Shown piece after piece: positions 1-5,734 of a stretch of DNA of 8,404 nucleotides. Location of the stretch: assembly GCF_020742175.1 (NCBI RefSeq), contig NZ_DYXM01000067.1, positions 1 to 8,404 on the forward strand. The letters are read 5' to 3'. The notes below the pieces were generated by a model that was not told the origin of the DNA, did not search any database, and saw nothing but the letters and a program-made list of their open reading frames with translations. The number at the start of each line of letters is the position of its first letter. Positions within the stretch are counted from its first letter, which is position 1. The DNA is from Dietzia timorensis (lineage in GTDB: Bacteria; Actinomycetota; Actinomycetes; Mycobacteriales; Mycobacteriaceae). The translations under genes were made by a program, and so were the position numbers.

Positions 1-15
1 GGAGTATCGGTAATT

Positions 16-945
16 ATGAATCCATACTCAGGCGAAAATGGCGGCGATAACGGTAATTCGGGCCCCGGCGACGGGCATGGCGACCGTCCAGGATCCGGCG
101 GCTACGGAGATGCGAACCCGTACGGCGGCGCTTACCAGCAACAGAGCCCAGGGCAACAGCAAGGTCCCTACGGGCAACAGCCGGGCCAGCAAGGGTCCGG
201 CCAGCAGGGTTACGGTCAGCAGCCCGGCGCAAACTACGCGCAGCAGGGGTACGGCCAGCAGGGATTCGGCCACCAGGGTTATGGGCAGCAGCCGCCTCCG
301 GGACAGCCGGACGCATACGGCGCCAACCAGCCGCCCTACGGCCAAGGACCCTATGGCCAGCAGCCTTACGGCGGCGCCCCTTTCGGTCAGGACGCGAACG
401 CGATGAGCCCGAAGAGCCCGGGCATGGTCAAGTGGGGCATCGGCCTAACGATCGTCGGCGCAGTCGTGCTCGTCGCGTCGATCGTCGGCGCGATTATCGC
501 CGGGGTGGGAATCGCCGGTGCGGTGAGCGCCTTCGACGACGAGCAACAGTACGCCGCCAACGAAACCGCCTCGGTCGAGCTCTCGGCCGGCGATGAACGC
601 GGCGTGTGGGCCGTTACACAGGGCGTCGATTCGGCGTACGTGCAGTGCAGCCTGTCACCGCAGGGCGATCAGTCGAGCGTCGACGGGGTCGATGCGGACA
701 TCACGGTCACCTCCGGCAGCAACACCTACACGAAGATCGGGCACATCAATATCCAGCAGGACGGGACGTACTCGGTTTCCTGTGACTCGCCGTTCATCGT
801 GTCCGAGAAGACCGGAATCGACGATGCTGTGGGCAGCGGAGTGGGCCTCGCCGTGGCGATCTTCGCCGGGATCGGCGGCGTGCTGCTTCTCGTGCTCGGG
901 CTGATCCTGTGGCTCGTCGGCCGCCAGCGCAAGCGCCAGTTCTAG
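16..945 (+). CDS. Two-pass membrane protein with Gln/Gly/Tyr-rich cytoplasmic N-terminal tail, function unknown
   Basis: The 309-residue product has three visible parts. Residues 1-130 are low-complexity and rich in Gln, Gly, Tyr and Pro, with many YGQQ/GQQG units. A hydrophobic helix follows at about 141-171, then a roughly 100-residue polar loop with two cysteines (C211, C256). A second helix lies at about 275-301 and the chain ends in a basic tail (RQRKRQF). Positive residues before helix 1 (PKSPGMVKW) and after helix 2 put both termini in the cytoplasm and the loop outside, where the two cysteines could form a disulfide. The ATG is preceded by GGAG at positions 1-4, an 11-nt spacing that is long but usable. 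Proteins with a Q/G/Y/P-rich tail before one or two membrane helices are common in Actinobacteria, but I do not recognise a named family for the loop. The gene converges on the - strand cluster. The open frame is certain; the function is unknown. Confidence 0.88.
   Translation: MNPYSGENGGDNGNSGPGDGHGDRPGSGGYGDANPYGGAYQQQSPGQQQGPYGQQPGQQGSGQQGYGQQPGANYAQQGYGQQGFGHQGYGQQPPPGQPDAYGANQPPYGQGPYGQQPYGGAPFGQDANAMSPKSPGMVKWGIGLTIVGAVVLVASIVGAIIAGVGIAGAVSAFDDEQQYAANETASVELSAGDERGVWAVTQGVDSAYVQCSLSPQGDQSSVDGVDADITVTSGSNTYTKIGHINIQQDGTYSVSCDSPFIVSEKTGIDDAVGSGVGLAVAIFAGIGGVLLLVLGLILWLVGRQRKRQF
133..390 (+). repeat. Degenerate GQQ/YGQQ-coding low-complexity repeat
   Basis: Residues about 40-125 of the membrane protein are built from imperfect units such as YGQQPG, QQGYGQQ and PYGQ. 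The DNA repeats cagcag/gggtac/ggccag words without exact long units. Synonymous variation between units suggests the peptide pattern, rather than the DNA, is maintained. Unit number is likely to vary between strains through slippage or recombination. Confidence 0.75.
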
Positions 946-951
946 CAGGCG

Positions 952-999
952 GGGGCTTGCATGTGGCCTACCCCAGCGGGGTGGCCATGTGCAGGTCTC
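952..999 (+). terminator. Long hairpin at the convergent junction, probable terminator of the + strand gene
   Basis: Starting 6 nt after the + gene's stop codon, 952-974 pairs with 978-999 around a three-base loop (AGC, 975-977), with one bulged base (T969). I count 22 pairs in the + strand RNA, including several G-U wobbles; the inner ten are ACCCC/GGGGT and TGGCC/GGCCA. No T-run follows, which is usual for actinobacterial hairpin terminators. In the - strand RNA each wobble becomes an A-C mismatch, so the structure is much stronger in the + transcript. It overlaps the last ten codons of the opposing gene. Confidence 0.6.
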
Positions 1000-1282
1000 G
1001 CTCAACCTGATCCGCGAAGCACAGGTCTCCGCTGATCCGCTCGGCCCAGGACATGTAGTCCGTCTCGAGCCAGGGATCGCCGGTGTCGTCCTCGGTGCGG
1101 GCATCATTCTCGCCCTCGACGAGCTCGCCCTCGTCCTCCAATGCGGAGGCGACGAGCACGGTCGGCTCTTCCTCGACCTCGTCCACGTCAATCGTGGTCG
1201 AGGTCGAACTGATTTCTATCGACAGGTCCTCGCCTTCGAGATCCTGTTCGGGTGCCCACTGGTGGAAGGCAGAAAGCTCCAT
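968..1282 (-). CDS. Very acidic 104-residue protein, function unknown
   Basis: This small gene lies downstream of rpfB and I do not recognise its family. The product has 31 Asp/Glu, three Arg and no Lys, so its net charge is about -28. There is no signal peptide or membrane helix, so it should be cytoplasmic. Acidic clusters fill the middle (VEEE, LEDE, TEDD). The C-terminal third is more ordinary (DPWLETDYMSW, then ERISGDLCFADQ) and may form a small folded part. Coding is supported by about 82% G/C at third positions and by AGGA six bases before the ATG. It starts 118 nt after the rpfB stop codon; that gap holds only a weak 5-bp stem-loop (1382-1398) and a possible -10 (TACGCT, 1346-1351), so it may be cotranscribed with rpfB or independently transcribed. 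Its last codons lie inside the convergent hairpin. Possibilities such as a DNA-mimic or protein-partner role are guesses. Confidence 0.72.
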   Translation of the reverse strand: MELSAFHQWAPEQDLEGEDLSIEISSTSTTIDVDEVEEEPTVLVASALEDEGELVEGENDARTEDDTGDPWLETDYMSWAERISGDLCFADQVERDLHMATPLG

Positions 1283-1400
1283 TAACCATCCTGGAACGAG
1301 GGGATTTCAGTAATCGGTGCGCGCGTAATGCTGCGCCCGAACCCCAGCGTAGGGCAAAGTGTCCGCTCGGACCATACCCTGCGCAAAGGCGTGTTGCGGT

Positions 1401-2609
1401 TTAGCGCAGTCCCATCTTGGCGGTGCACGCCGGCCAGGCGCCCCAGCCTTGCGCGGCCTGGACCTTCTCGGCCACCACGATCTGCTGCTCGCGGGTTGCC
1501 TGCCACGCTTCCGGCGCGAACTCTCCGCCGCCGTATGCCTGCCAGGTGGACGGGGTGAACTGGAGGCCACCGGAGAAGCCGTTGCCGGAGTTGATGTTCC
1601 AGTTGCCGGTCGCCTCGCACTGGACGAGCTCGTCCCACACGGTGCCGCCCGCGGCCACCGCGGGGGTTGCGGGCGCGTCCTTCTTCGAGCCGACGCGCAC
1701 CGTGGTCGCGACGGGCTCGGTGAGGGTGGTCTCCGACGTCATATGGCGTTCGGTTTCGTTGCCGTTGACTTTGGTGACGGTCCAGGTTTCCTCGCGCTCG
1801 CCGGGAGTACCGGGCGTGACGACCTCTTCGGTGCCCTCGTCGAGTTCGGGCGCGTCGATTTCCTCGCGCGGCGGATCGATCGGCGCGAGGGTCTTCTCCT
1901 CCTCGTGGGTGACGCGGAGGACTCGGATGAACATGCCCGGCAGGATCGGGGCGTCGGCGGCGGGCAGCACGATGTCGTCCTTGCCGAGCGGGGTACCCGA
2001 GCGCTCGAACGCCTCGCGCACCGTATTGCCGAAGACGTACTCGCGGTGAAGCTCGTCGTTGCCGTCGGCGATAGTCACCACGCGCGGCACGGCGACCTCG
2101 ATGCGCGAACCGTCGAGCGGAAGCTTGTCATCGGCGTCGCCGCCACGCAGCGCGGACGCGTCGATGCCGTTCTCGGAGAGGAACTCGCCCACCGTCTTGG
2201 CGGTGGTCTGCGCGTCGATGACGCCGGACTCCGCGACCAGCGAGACCGGGCGGCTGCGGTCGACGGAGACGGTGTCGCCGGATCCGAGCGAGGCGTCGAG
2301 CCCCGGGGTGATCACGTCGTTCTCCCCGACCTTGTAGCCCGCCTCGTCCAATGCGGAACGCACGTCCGACTTGAACGTGGTGAGCTCGACCTCCTCACCG
2401 TCGATGGAGACGGTGACATCCTTGCGGAGCTCGAGGGCGCTGACGCCGCCGATCGTGACCGTCGCGAGGATCGCCGCGATCGACACGCGCAGGAACTTGG
2501 AGTTCGAGTTGCGCAGGCGGTGGAAGTGGCGGTTGCCTCGATGCTTCTTGTGCCCCTCGTGTGCGTCGGGGTTGATGCGGGTGGGCTCAGCGGGAAGCGG
2601 AGAAGTCAC
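1401..2609 (-). CDS. rpfB: Resuscitation-promoting factor (DUF348-G5-Rpf), secreted or anchored peptidoglycan muralytic enzyme
   Basis: Rpf enzymes cleave the glycan strand of peptidoglycan outside the membrane and promote regrowth of dormant cells. The 402-residue product has a long basic, His-rich n-region (1-38), a hydrophobic segment (about 40-58) ending in VSA, three DUF348 repeats (about 62-105, 120-165, 175-220), a G5 domain (about 230-310) and a C-terminal Rpf transglycosylase-like domain (about 323-402). The catalytic Glu is E332 in QCEATGNW; C331 and C395 are the expected disulfide pair, and the fold's GNGFSGGLQF and WGAWPAC motifs are intact. No lipobox Cys is present, unlike mycobacterial RpfB, so this is a secreted or N-anchored protein as in corynebacterial Rpf2. 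The GTG start has AAGGA eight bases upstream. It lies downstream of metG-tatD, the usual actinobacterial order, but the usual next genes ksgA-ispE are absent. It probably has its own promoter after the tatD terminator. Confidence 0.96.
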   Translation of the reverse strand: MTSPLPAEPTRINPDAHEGHKKHRGNRHFHRLRNSNSKFLRVSIAAILATVTIGGVSALELRKDVTVSIDGEEVELTTFKSDVRSALDEAGYKVGENDVITPGLDASLGSGDTVSVDRSRPVSLVAESGVIDAQTTAKTVGEFLSENGIDASALRGGDADDKLPLDGSRIEVAVPRVVTIADGNDELHREYVFGNTVREAFERSGTPLGKDDIVLPAADAPILPGMFIRVLRVTHEEEKTLAPIDPPREEIDAPELDEGTEEVVTPGTPGEREETWTVTKVNGNETERHMTSETTLTEPVATTVRVGSKKDAPATPAVAAGGTVWDELVQCEATGNWNINSGNGFSGGLQFTPSTWQAYGGGEFAPEAWQATREQQIVVAEKVQAAQGWGAWPACTAKMGLR

Positions 2610-2658
2610 GTACGGCGTCCTTGCGTTAGCGATATCGCGCGGGATGTGCGCGAACTAC

Positions 2659-2683
2659 ATTACGACACGATAACGAACGTTAT
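2659..2683. promoter_or_regulatory. Overlapping direct and inverted repeats in the rpfB promoter, candidate operator
   Basis: ATAACG-AA-CGTTAT (2670-2683) is a perfect 6-bp inverted repeat lying between the candidate -35 and -10. It overlaps a direct repeat, ATTAC-N6-ATAAC (2659-2674; on the - strand GTTAT-N6-GTAAT), with an 11-bp period. Tandem half-sites one turn apart are typical of OmpR-family regulators. MtrA, which is known to act on rpfB in Mycobacterium tuberculosis, is the obvious candidate, but the motif match is loose and this is inference. Confidence 0.35.
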
Positions 2684-2696
2684 GCCGCTGATTCAA
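2667..2696 (-). promoter_or_regulatory. Candidate rpfB promoter (TTGAAT - 18 bp - TATCGT)
   Basis: On the - strand, TTGAAT (2691-2696) is separated by 18 bp from TATCGT (2667-2672), a TAnnnT-type -10. It would give a 5' leader of about 50 nt before the GTG at 2609. The -35 shares bases with the T-run of the preceding terminator. A second -10 candidate, TAATGT (2657-2662), lacks a clear -35. A 10-bp palindrome (GCGATATCGC, 2629-2638) lies in the leader. No experimental start site is known to me. Confidence 0.4.
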
Positions 2697-2716
2697 AAAA
2701 CTCGCCCACCAGCGAG
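2695..2716 (-). terminator. Intrinsic terminator after tatD, or attenuator ahead of rpfB
   Basis: On the - strand CTCGC (2712-2716) pairs with GCGAG (2701-2705) across a six-base loop, directly followed by six T residues (2695-2700). The stem is short, but the uninterrupted T-run is striking in this GC-rich genome. It lies about 60 nt after the tatD stop codon and about 85 nt before the rpfB start. If rpfB is also read through from tatD, it would act as an attenuator. Confidence 0.65.
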
Positions 2717-2728
2717 GTTCATGTGAAC
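2717..2728. repeat. 12-bp inverted repeat beside the tatD terminator
   Basis: GTTCA-TG-TGAAC is a perfect 5-bp inverted repeat abutting the upstream side of the terminator stem. It could be a second small stem in the tatD 3' end or a protein site upstream of the rpfB -35. It is too short to identify. Confidence 0.3.
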
Positions 2729-2775
2729 AAAAGTGTCGAATGAGTTACAAGTCGCGAATGATTCTCTTGTGGTTT

Positions 2776-3609
2776 CTAGAGGCCGTAGATGCGGCGTGCG
2801 TTGATTGTTGTCTGTGAGGCGAAGTCCTCGGCGTCCATTCCGCGAGCCTTCGCGAGCTCGCGGGCGGTGTGGCCGATGTACTGGGGTTCGTTACGCGCGC
2901 CGCGGAAGGGCACCGGGGTCATAAACGGTGCGTCGGTCTCGATGAGGATCTGCTCGGCCGGCGCCTCGGCGCAAGCCTGACGCAGGTGCTCGTTGGCGGG
3001 GAAGGTCGAATTGCCCGCGAAGGAGAGCACGTACCCGCGGTCGAGCGCCTCGCGGGCGACTTCGATCGGCGAGGAGAAGCAGTGCAGGATCACAGTGCCC
3101 GGCTCGCCGGCGCTCTTCAGCTCCCGCATGAGGTCCTCGTCCGCTTCGCGGTTGTGGATCATCAGCGGCTTGTCGAGCTTTTTAGCCAGATCGATGTGCC
3201 AATGTAGCGCCTCGATCTGGGTGTCCTTGTCGGCGGTGGTTTCGTCCTTGTCCAGCCAGTACCAGTCGAGCCCGCACTCCCCGATCGCGACGACGCGCTT
3301 GTGCCCGGCCAGCTCGGTGAGCTCGGCGCGCACCTCCTCGGTGAGCTGTTGCGATTTGGTCGGGTGTACCGCAACCGCGGCGACGACCCGCTCGTCCCAT
3401 TGCGTGGCCGCGACGGCCTGCCGGGTCTCCTCGATTCCGTCGCCGACGTTGCATACGGTCCCCACGCCGGTCGCCACGGCGCGGTCCATGATCGCGCGGA
3501 CCTCGTCGCGCGTTCTCGCGCCGCACGACCACAGGTGTGTGTGCGCATCGAACAGCGAGCCCAGCGGCTCGGGCGGAATCGGTGTCGGGCGCGGCTTCTT
3601 CTTACCCAC
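2776..3609 (-). CDS. tatD: TatD-family metal-dependent DNase/hydrolase
   Basis: TatD proteins are cytoplasmic TIM-barrel metallo-hydrolases with DNase activity, linked to DNA repair and fragment degradation; they are not needed for Tat export. The 277-residue product carries every metal ligand: DAHTHL (H23, H25), GECGLDW (E111), MIHNRE (H152), LHCFSS (H176) and ETDAPF (D226), plus the family's VHP (82-83 region) and a C-terminal NARRIYGL. I chose the GTG at 3609 because AGAGGA lies ten bases upstream and because relatives begin with a similar KKKPRP lead. The frame stays open to another GTG at 3711, but that would add 34 Arg-rich residues unlike the family. It follows metG by 105 nt, with only a modest GC hairpin (3685-3702) between, so the two are probably cotranscribed. 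A terminator follows it. Confidence 0.95.
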   Translation of the reverse strand: MGKKKPRPTPIPPEPLGSLFDAHTHLWSCGARTRDEVRAIMDRAVATGVGTVCNVGDGIEETRQAVAATQWDERVVAAVAVHPTKSQQLTEEVRAELTELAGHKRVVAIGECGLDWYWLDKDETTADKDTQIEALHWHIDLAKKLDKPLMIHNREADEDLMRELKSAGEPGTVILHCFSSPIEVAREALDRGYVLSFAGNSTFPANEHLRQACAEAPAEQILIETDAPFMTPVPFRGARNEPQYIGHTARELAKARGMDAEDFASQTTINARRIYGL

Positions 3610-3684
3610 TGGTGGAAAATCCTCTGCGTCGTGGCGTCGCTTCCGGCGACGTCGTCGTGCATGGTCGTTCGGTGTGCGCGTGCG

Positions 3685-3702
3685 GGCGGGTGCCGGCCCG
3701 CC
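3685..3702 (-). other. Small GC-rich stem-loop between metG and tatD
   Basis: GGCGGG (3685-3690) pairs with CCCGCC (3697-3702) across a six-base loop, just downstream of the metG stop codon. No T-run follows in the - strand direction. It could be a weak terminator or an mRNA-processing element, or chance in GC-rich DNA. Confidence 0.25.
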
Positions 3703-3714
3703 GCGGCGCACCTC

Positions 3715-5556
3715 TCAGGCGTCCTCGTGTTGGACAGGCGCCCATTCGGGCCCGGTCTCGGCGAGCTCCGGATCGAGCTTGGCGAAGATCGGGCTCGGTT
3801 TCGCGAGTTCGGTTCCCGGCTCGATCGGGGTACGCGCCCACACGGCCTTTGCCGAAGCGTAGTCGCCCTGGATCGTGGCGTAGGTGCGCCCCGCCTCGGG
3901 AACGCCGACGCCGACGGGCTCGACCGGCAGGTCGTCTTCCACCTCGCGTGCCTCTGGCATGGCCGCCCACACGCCGCTGCCGCCGAGCGCCTCGAACACC
4001 TTCTGCGAAGCAGAAGGGATGAAAGGCGTGAGCAGCGCGTTGGCATCGGAGACTACCTGCAACGCGGTGTGCAGCACGGTCGCGAGCCGGTCCCGCTTCT
4101 CGGGGTCCTTCGCGAGCTTCCACGGTTCACACGCGGCGATGTATCGGTTGGCCGCGCCGACCACGCGCATCGCCTCGGTGGCGCCGGCCTTGAACCTTGA
4201 CTGGGACAGGTGCTCGCCGACGGTAACGAATGCCTTCTCCGCGGCCGCGAGCAGCTCGGTGTCCAGGTCTTCGAGCTCGGCGGGCTCGGGGATGTGGCCG
4301 AAGTTCTTGTGTGCCATCGAGATCGTCCGGTTGACGAGGTTGCCCCATTCGTTGGCGAGCTCGAAGTTGACCCGGCGCACGAACTCGTCCCAGGTGAAAT
4401 CGGTGTCCTGATTCTCCGGGCCGGCCACGGCGATGAAGTAGCGCAGCGCGTCGGCGCCGAAGGTGTCGAGGAAGTCTCGTACGTAGATGACCACGCCGCG
4501 GGACGAGGAGAACTTCGAGCCACTCATCGTGAGGAACTCCGAGGACACGACCTCCGTGGGCAGGTTGAGCTCGCCGAGCGCGCCCGGCTCGCCACCCTTC
4601 GCGCCCTGACCCGTGTAACCGAGGAGCTCCGCAGGCCAGATCTGCGAGTGGAAGGTGATGTTGTCCTTGCCCATGAAGTAGTAGGCCAGCGCCTCTGGGT
4701 CGGTCCACCAGCGGCGCCATGCCTCCGGCTCGCCGATCCGCCACGCCCATTCGATGGACGCGGACAGGTAGCCCACGACGGCGTCGAACCACACGTAGAG
4801 CTTCTTGTCCTTGCGGTCCTGCCAGTCCGGGATCGGGATCGGGATGCCCCAGTCGATGTCCCGGCTCATCGCGCGCGGGCGCAGGTCGGCGAGCAGGTTC
4901 TTGGAGAACTTGAGCACGTTGGGGCGCCAATCGGTACGCCCGTCGAGCCAGGTGCCCAGCGCCTCGGCGAGGGCGGGCAGGTCGAGGAACCAGTGCTCGG
5001 TCTCCACGAATTCTGGGGTCTCGCCGTTGATCTTCGACACCGGGTTCTTCAAATCGATCGGGTCGAGCTGGTTTCCGCAGTTATCGCACTGGTCGCCGCG
5101 CGCCCCTTCGTAACCGCAGATCGGGCACGTGCCCTCGATGTAGCGGTCGGGCAGCGTACGGCCCGTCGACGGGCTGATCGCGCCGGTCGTGGTCTTGGGG
5201 ACCATGTAGCCGTTGTCGTGCAGTCCGCGGAAGAGTTCCTGAACCACCGCGAAGTGGTTCCGGGTGGTTGTACGGGTGAACAGGTCGTACGACAGCCCGA
5301 GGCCGACGAGGTCATCGACGATGACGCGGTTGTAGCGGTCGGCGAGCGTCTGGACCGGCACGCCCTCCTTCTCCGCCTGCACGAGGAGCGGAGTGCCGTG
5401 TTCGTCCGTGCCCGAGACCATGAGCACGTCGTTGCCCGACATTCGCTGGAAACGCGCGAACACGTCCGAAGGAACACCGAATCCGGACACGTGGCCGATG
5501 TGGCGGGGGCCGTTGGCATACGGCCATGCGACGGCGACGAACACAGCTTTACCCAT
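3715..5556 (-). CDS. metG: Methionyl-tRNA synthetase
   Basis: This essential cytoplasmic enzyme attaches methionine to initiator and elongator tRNA-Met using ATP. The 613-residue class I synthetase shows the HIGH motif at 19-22 within WPYANGPRHIGH, a connecting domain with one four-Cys zinc knuckle (C144, C147, C157, C160: CPIC and CDNC), the conserved WFDA (256-259), and the KMSKS loop as KFSSS (348-352). An anticodon-binding helical domain follows (about 390-540). The C-terminus stops without the extra Trbp111-like tRNA-binding domain of the longer E. coli enzyme, as is usual in Actinobacteria. The ATG has AGGG eight bases upstream, although AGGA abuts it too closely to serve. It starts 178 nt after the betP stop codon, behind a strong terminator, so it should have its own promoter and lead a metG-tatD unit. 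Confidence 0.97.
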   Translation of the reverse strand: MGKAVFVAVAWPYANGPRHIGHVSGFGVPSDVFARFQRMSGNDVLMVSGTDEHGTPLLVQAEKEGVPVQTLADRYNRVIVDDLVGLGLSYDLFTRTTTRNHFAVVQELFRGLHDNGYMVPKTTTGAISPSTGRTLPDRYIEGTCPICGYEGARGDQCDNCGNQLDPIDLKNPVSKINGETPEFVETEHWFLDLPALAEALGTWLDGRTDWRPNVLKFSKNLLADLRPRAMSRDIDWGIPIPIPDWQDRKDKKLYVWFDAVVGYLSASIEWAWRIGEPEAWRRWWTDPEALAYYFMGKDNITFHSQIWPAELLGYTGQGAKGGEPGALGELNLPTEVVSSEFLTMSGSKFSSSRGVVIYVRDFLDTFGADALRYFIAVAGPENQDTDFTWDEFVRRVNFELANEWGNLVNRTISMAHKNFGHIPEPAELEDLDTELLAAAEKAFVTVGEHLSQSRFKAGATEAMRVVGAANRYIAACEPWKLAKDPEKRDRLATVLHTALQVVSDANALLTPFIPSASQKVFEALGGSGVWAAMPEAREVEDDLPVEPVGVGVPEAGRTYATIQGDYASAKAVWARTPIEPGTELAKPSPIFAKLDPELAETGPEWAPVQHEDA

Positions 5557-5563
5557 GTCCTAA

Positions 5564-5569
5564 ACCCTA
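5564..5569 (-). promoter_or_regulatory. Possible metG -10 element (TAGGGT)
   Basis: TAGGGT matches TAnnnT and ends 7 nt before the metG ATG, which would give a leaderless or nearly leaderless transcript, common in Mycobacteriales. No good -35 stands 17 bp upstream. A TTGACG further upstream has no suitable partner. The same bases also supply the AGGG that may act as ribosome-binding site, so the two readings compete. Confidence 0.22.
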
Positions 5570-5633
5570 ATGGACTAGGTGCCGCGGCTCCGAATACGAC
5601 CACTCCGCCGTCAATGGCGTGTTGGTGTTGTAC

Positions 5634-5655
5634 GGCCGTGCCAGGTTGCACGGCC
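5634..5655 (-). other. 8-bp perfect hairpin between betP and metG
   Basis: GGCCGTGC (5634-5641) pairs perfectly with GCACGGCC (5648-5655) around a six-base loop, 20 nt past the betP terminator in the direction of transcription. It has no T-run. It may back up the terminator or belong to a metG leader if transcription starts further upstream. Confidence 0.45.
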
Positions 5656-5675
5656 CCACCCACCATGAAGCGAAA

Positions 5676-5707
5676 GAGCCGCCCCGCACGTCTGCGCGGG
5701 GCGGCTC
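5676..5707 (-). terminator. Strong hairpin terminator of the betP-like gene
   Basis: GAGCCGCCCCGC (5676-5687) and GCGGGGCGGCTC (5696-5707) form a perfect 12-bp stem with an eight-base loop, 27 nt after the betP stop codon. In the - strand direction a short TTT follows, then CGCTTC. This is the strongest hairpin in the window and separates betP from metG. Confidence 0.8.
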
Positions 5708-5734
5708 GAACAAAACCGAGGATGACGTCGGAGG

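Noticed and set aside
989..1285. 98-codon + strand frame opposite the acidic gene
   Set aside because: It begins within the hairpin without a ribosome-binding site; the - strand frame has about 82% G/C at third positions and AGGA before ATG.
1359..2726. 455-codon open frame on the + strand opposite rpfB
   Set aside because: It is an antisense shadow of a well-supported gene in GC-rich DNA; its translation is Arg/Asp/Val-biased with no domain, and no ribosome-binding site precedes it.
2722..2737. GlxR-like site upstream of rpfB (TGTGA half-site)
   Set aside because: A single half-site with no second arm; the short GTTCA/TGAAC inverted repeat explains it equally well.
3610..3711. N-terminal Arg-rich extension of tatD from GTG 3711
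   Set aside because: The extension is unlike TatD proteins, whereas GTG 3609 has AGAGGA at a good distance and a family-typical start.
5557..5734. T-box or other riboswitch upstream of metG
   Set aside because: The hairpins are simple; there is no T-box sequence and no antiterminator alternative ahead of the metG start, and the strong terminator belongs to betP.
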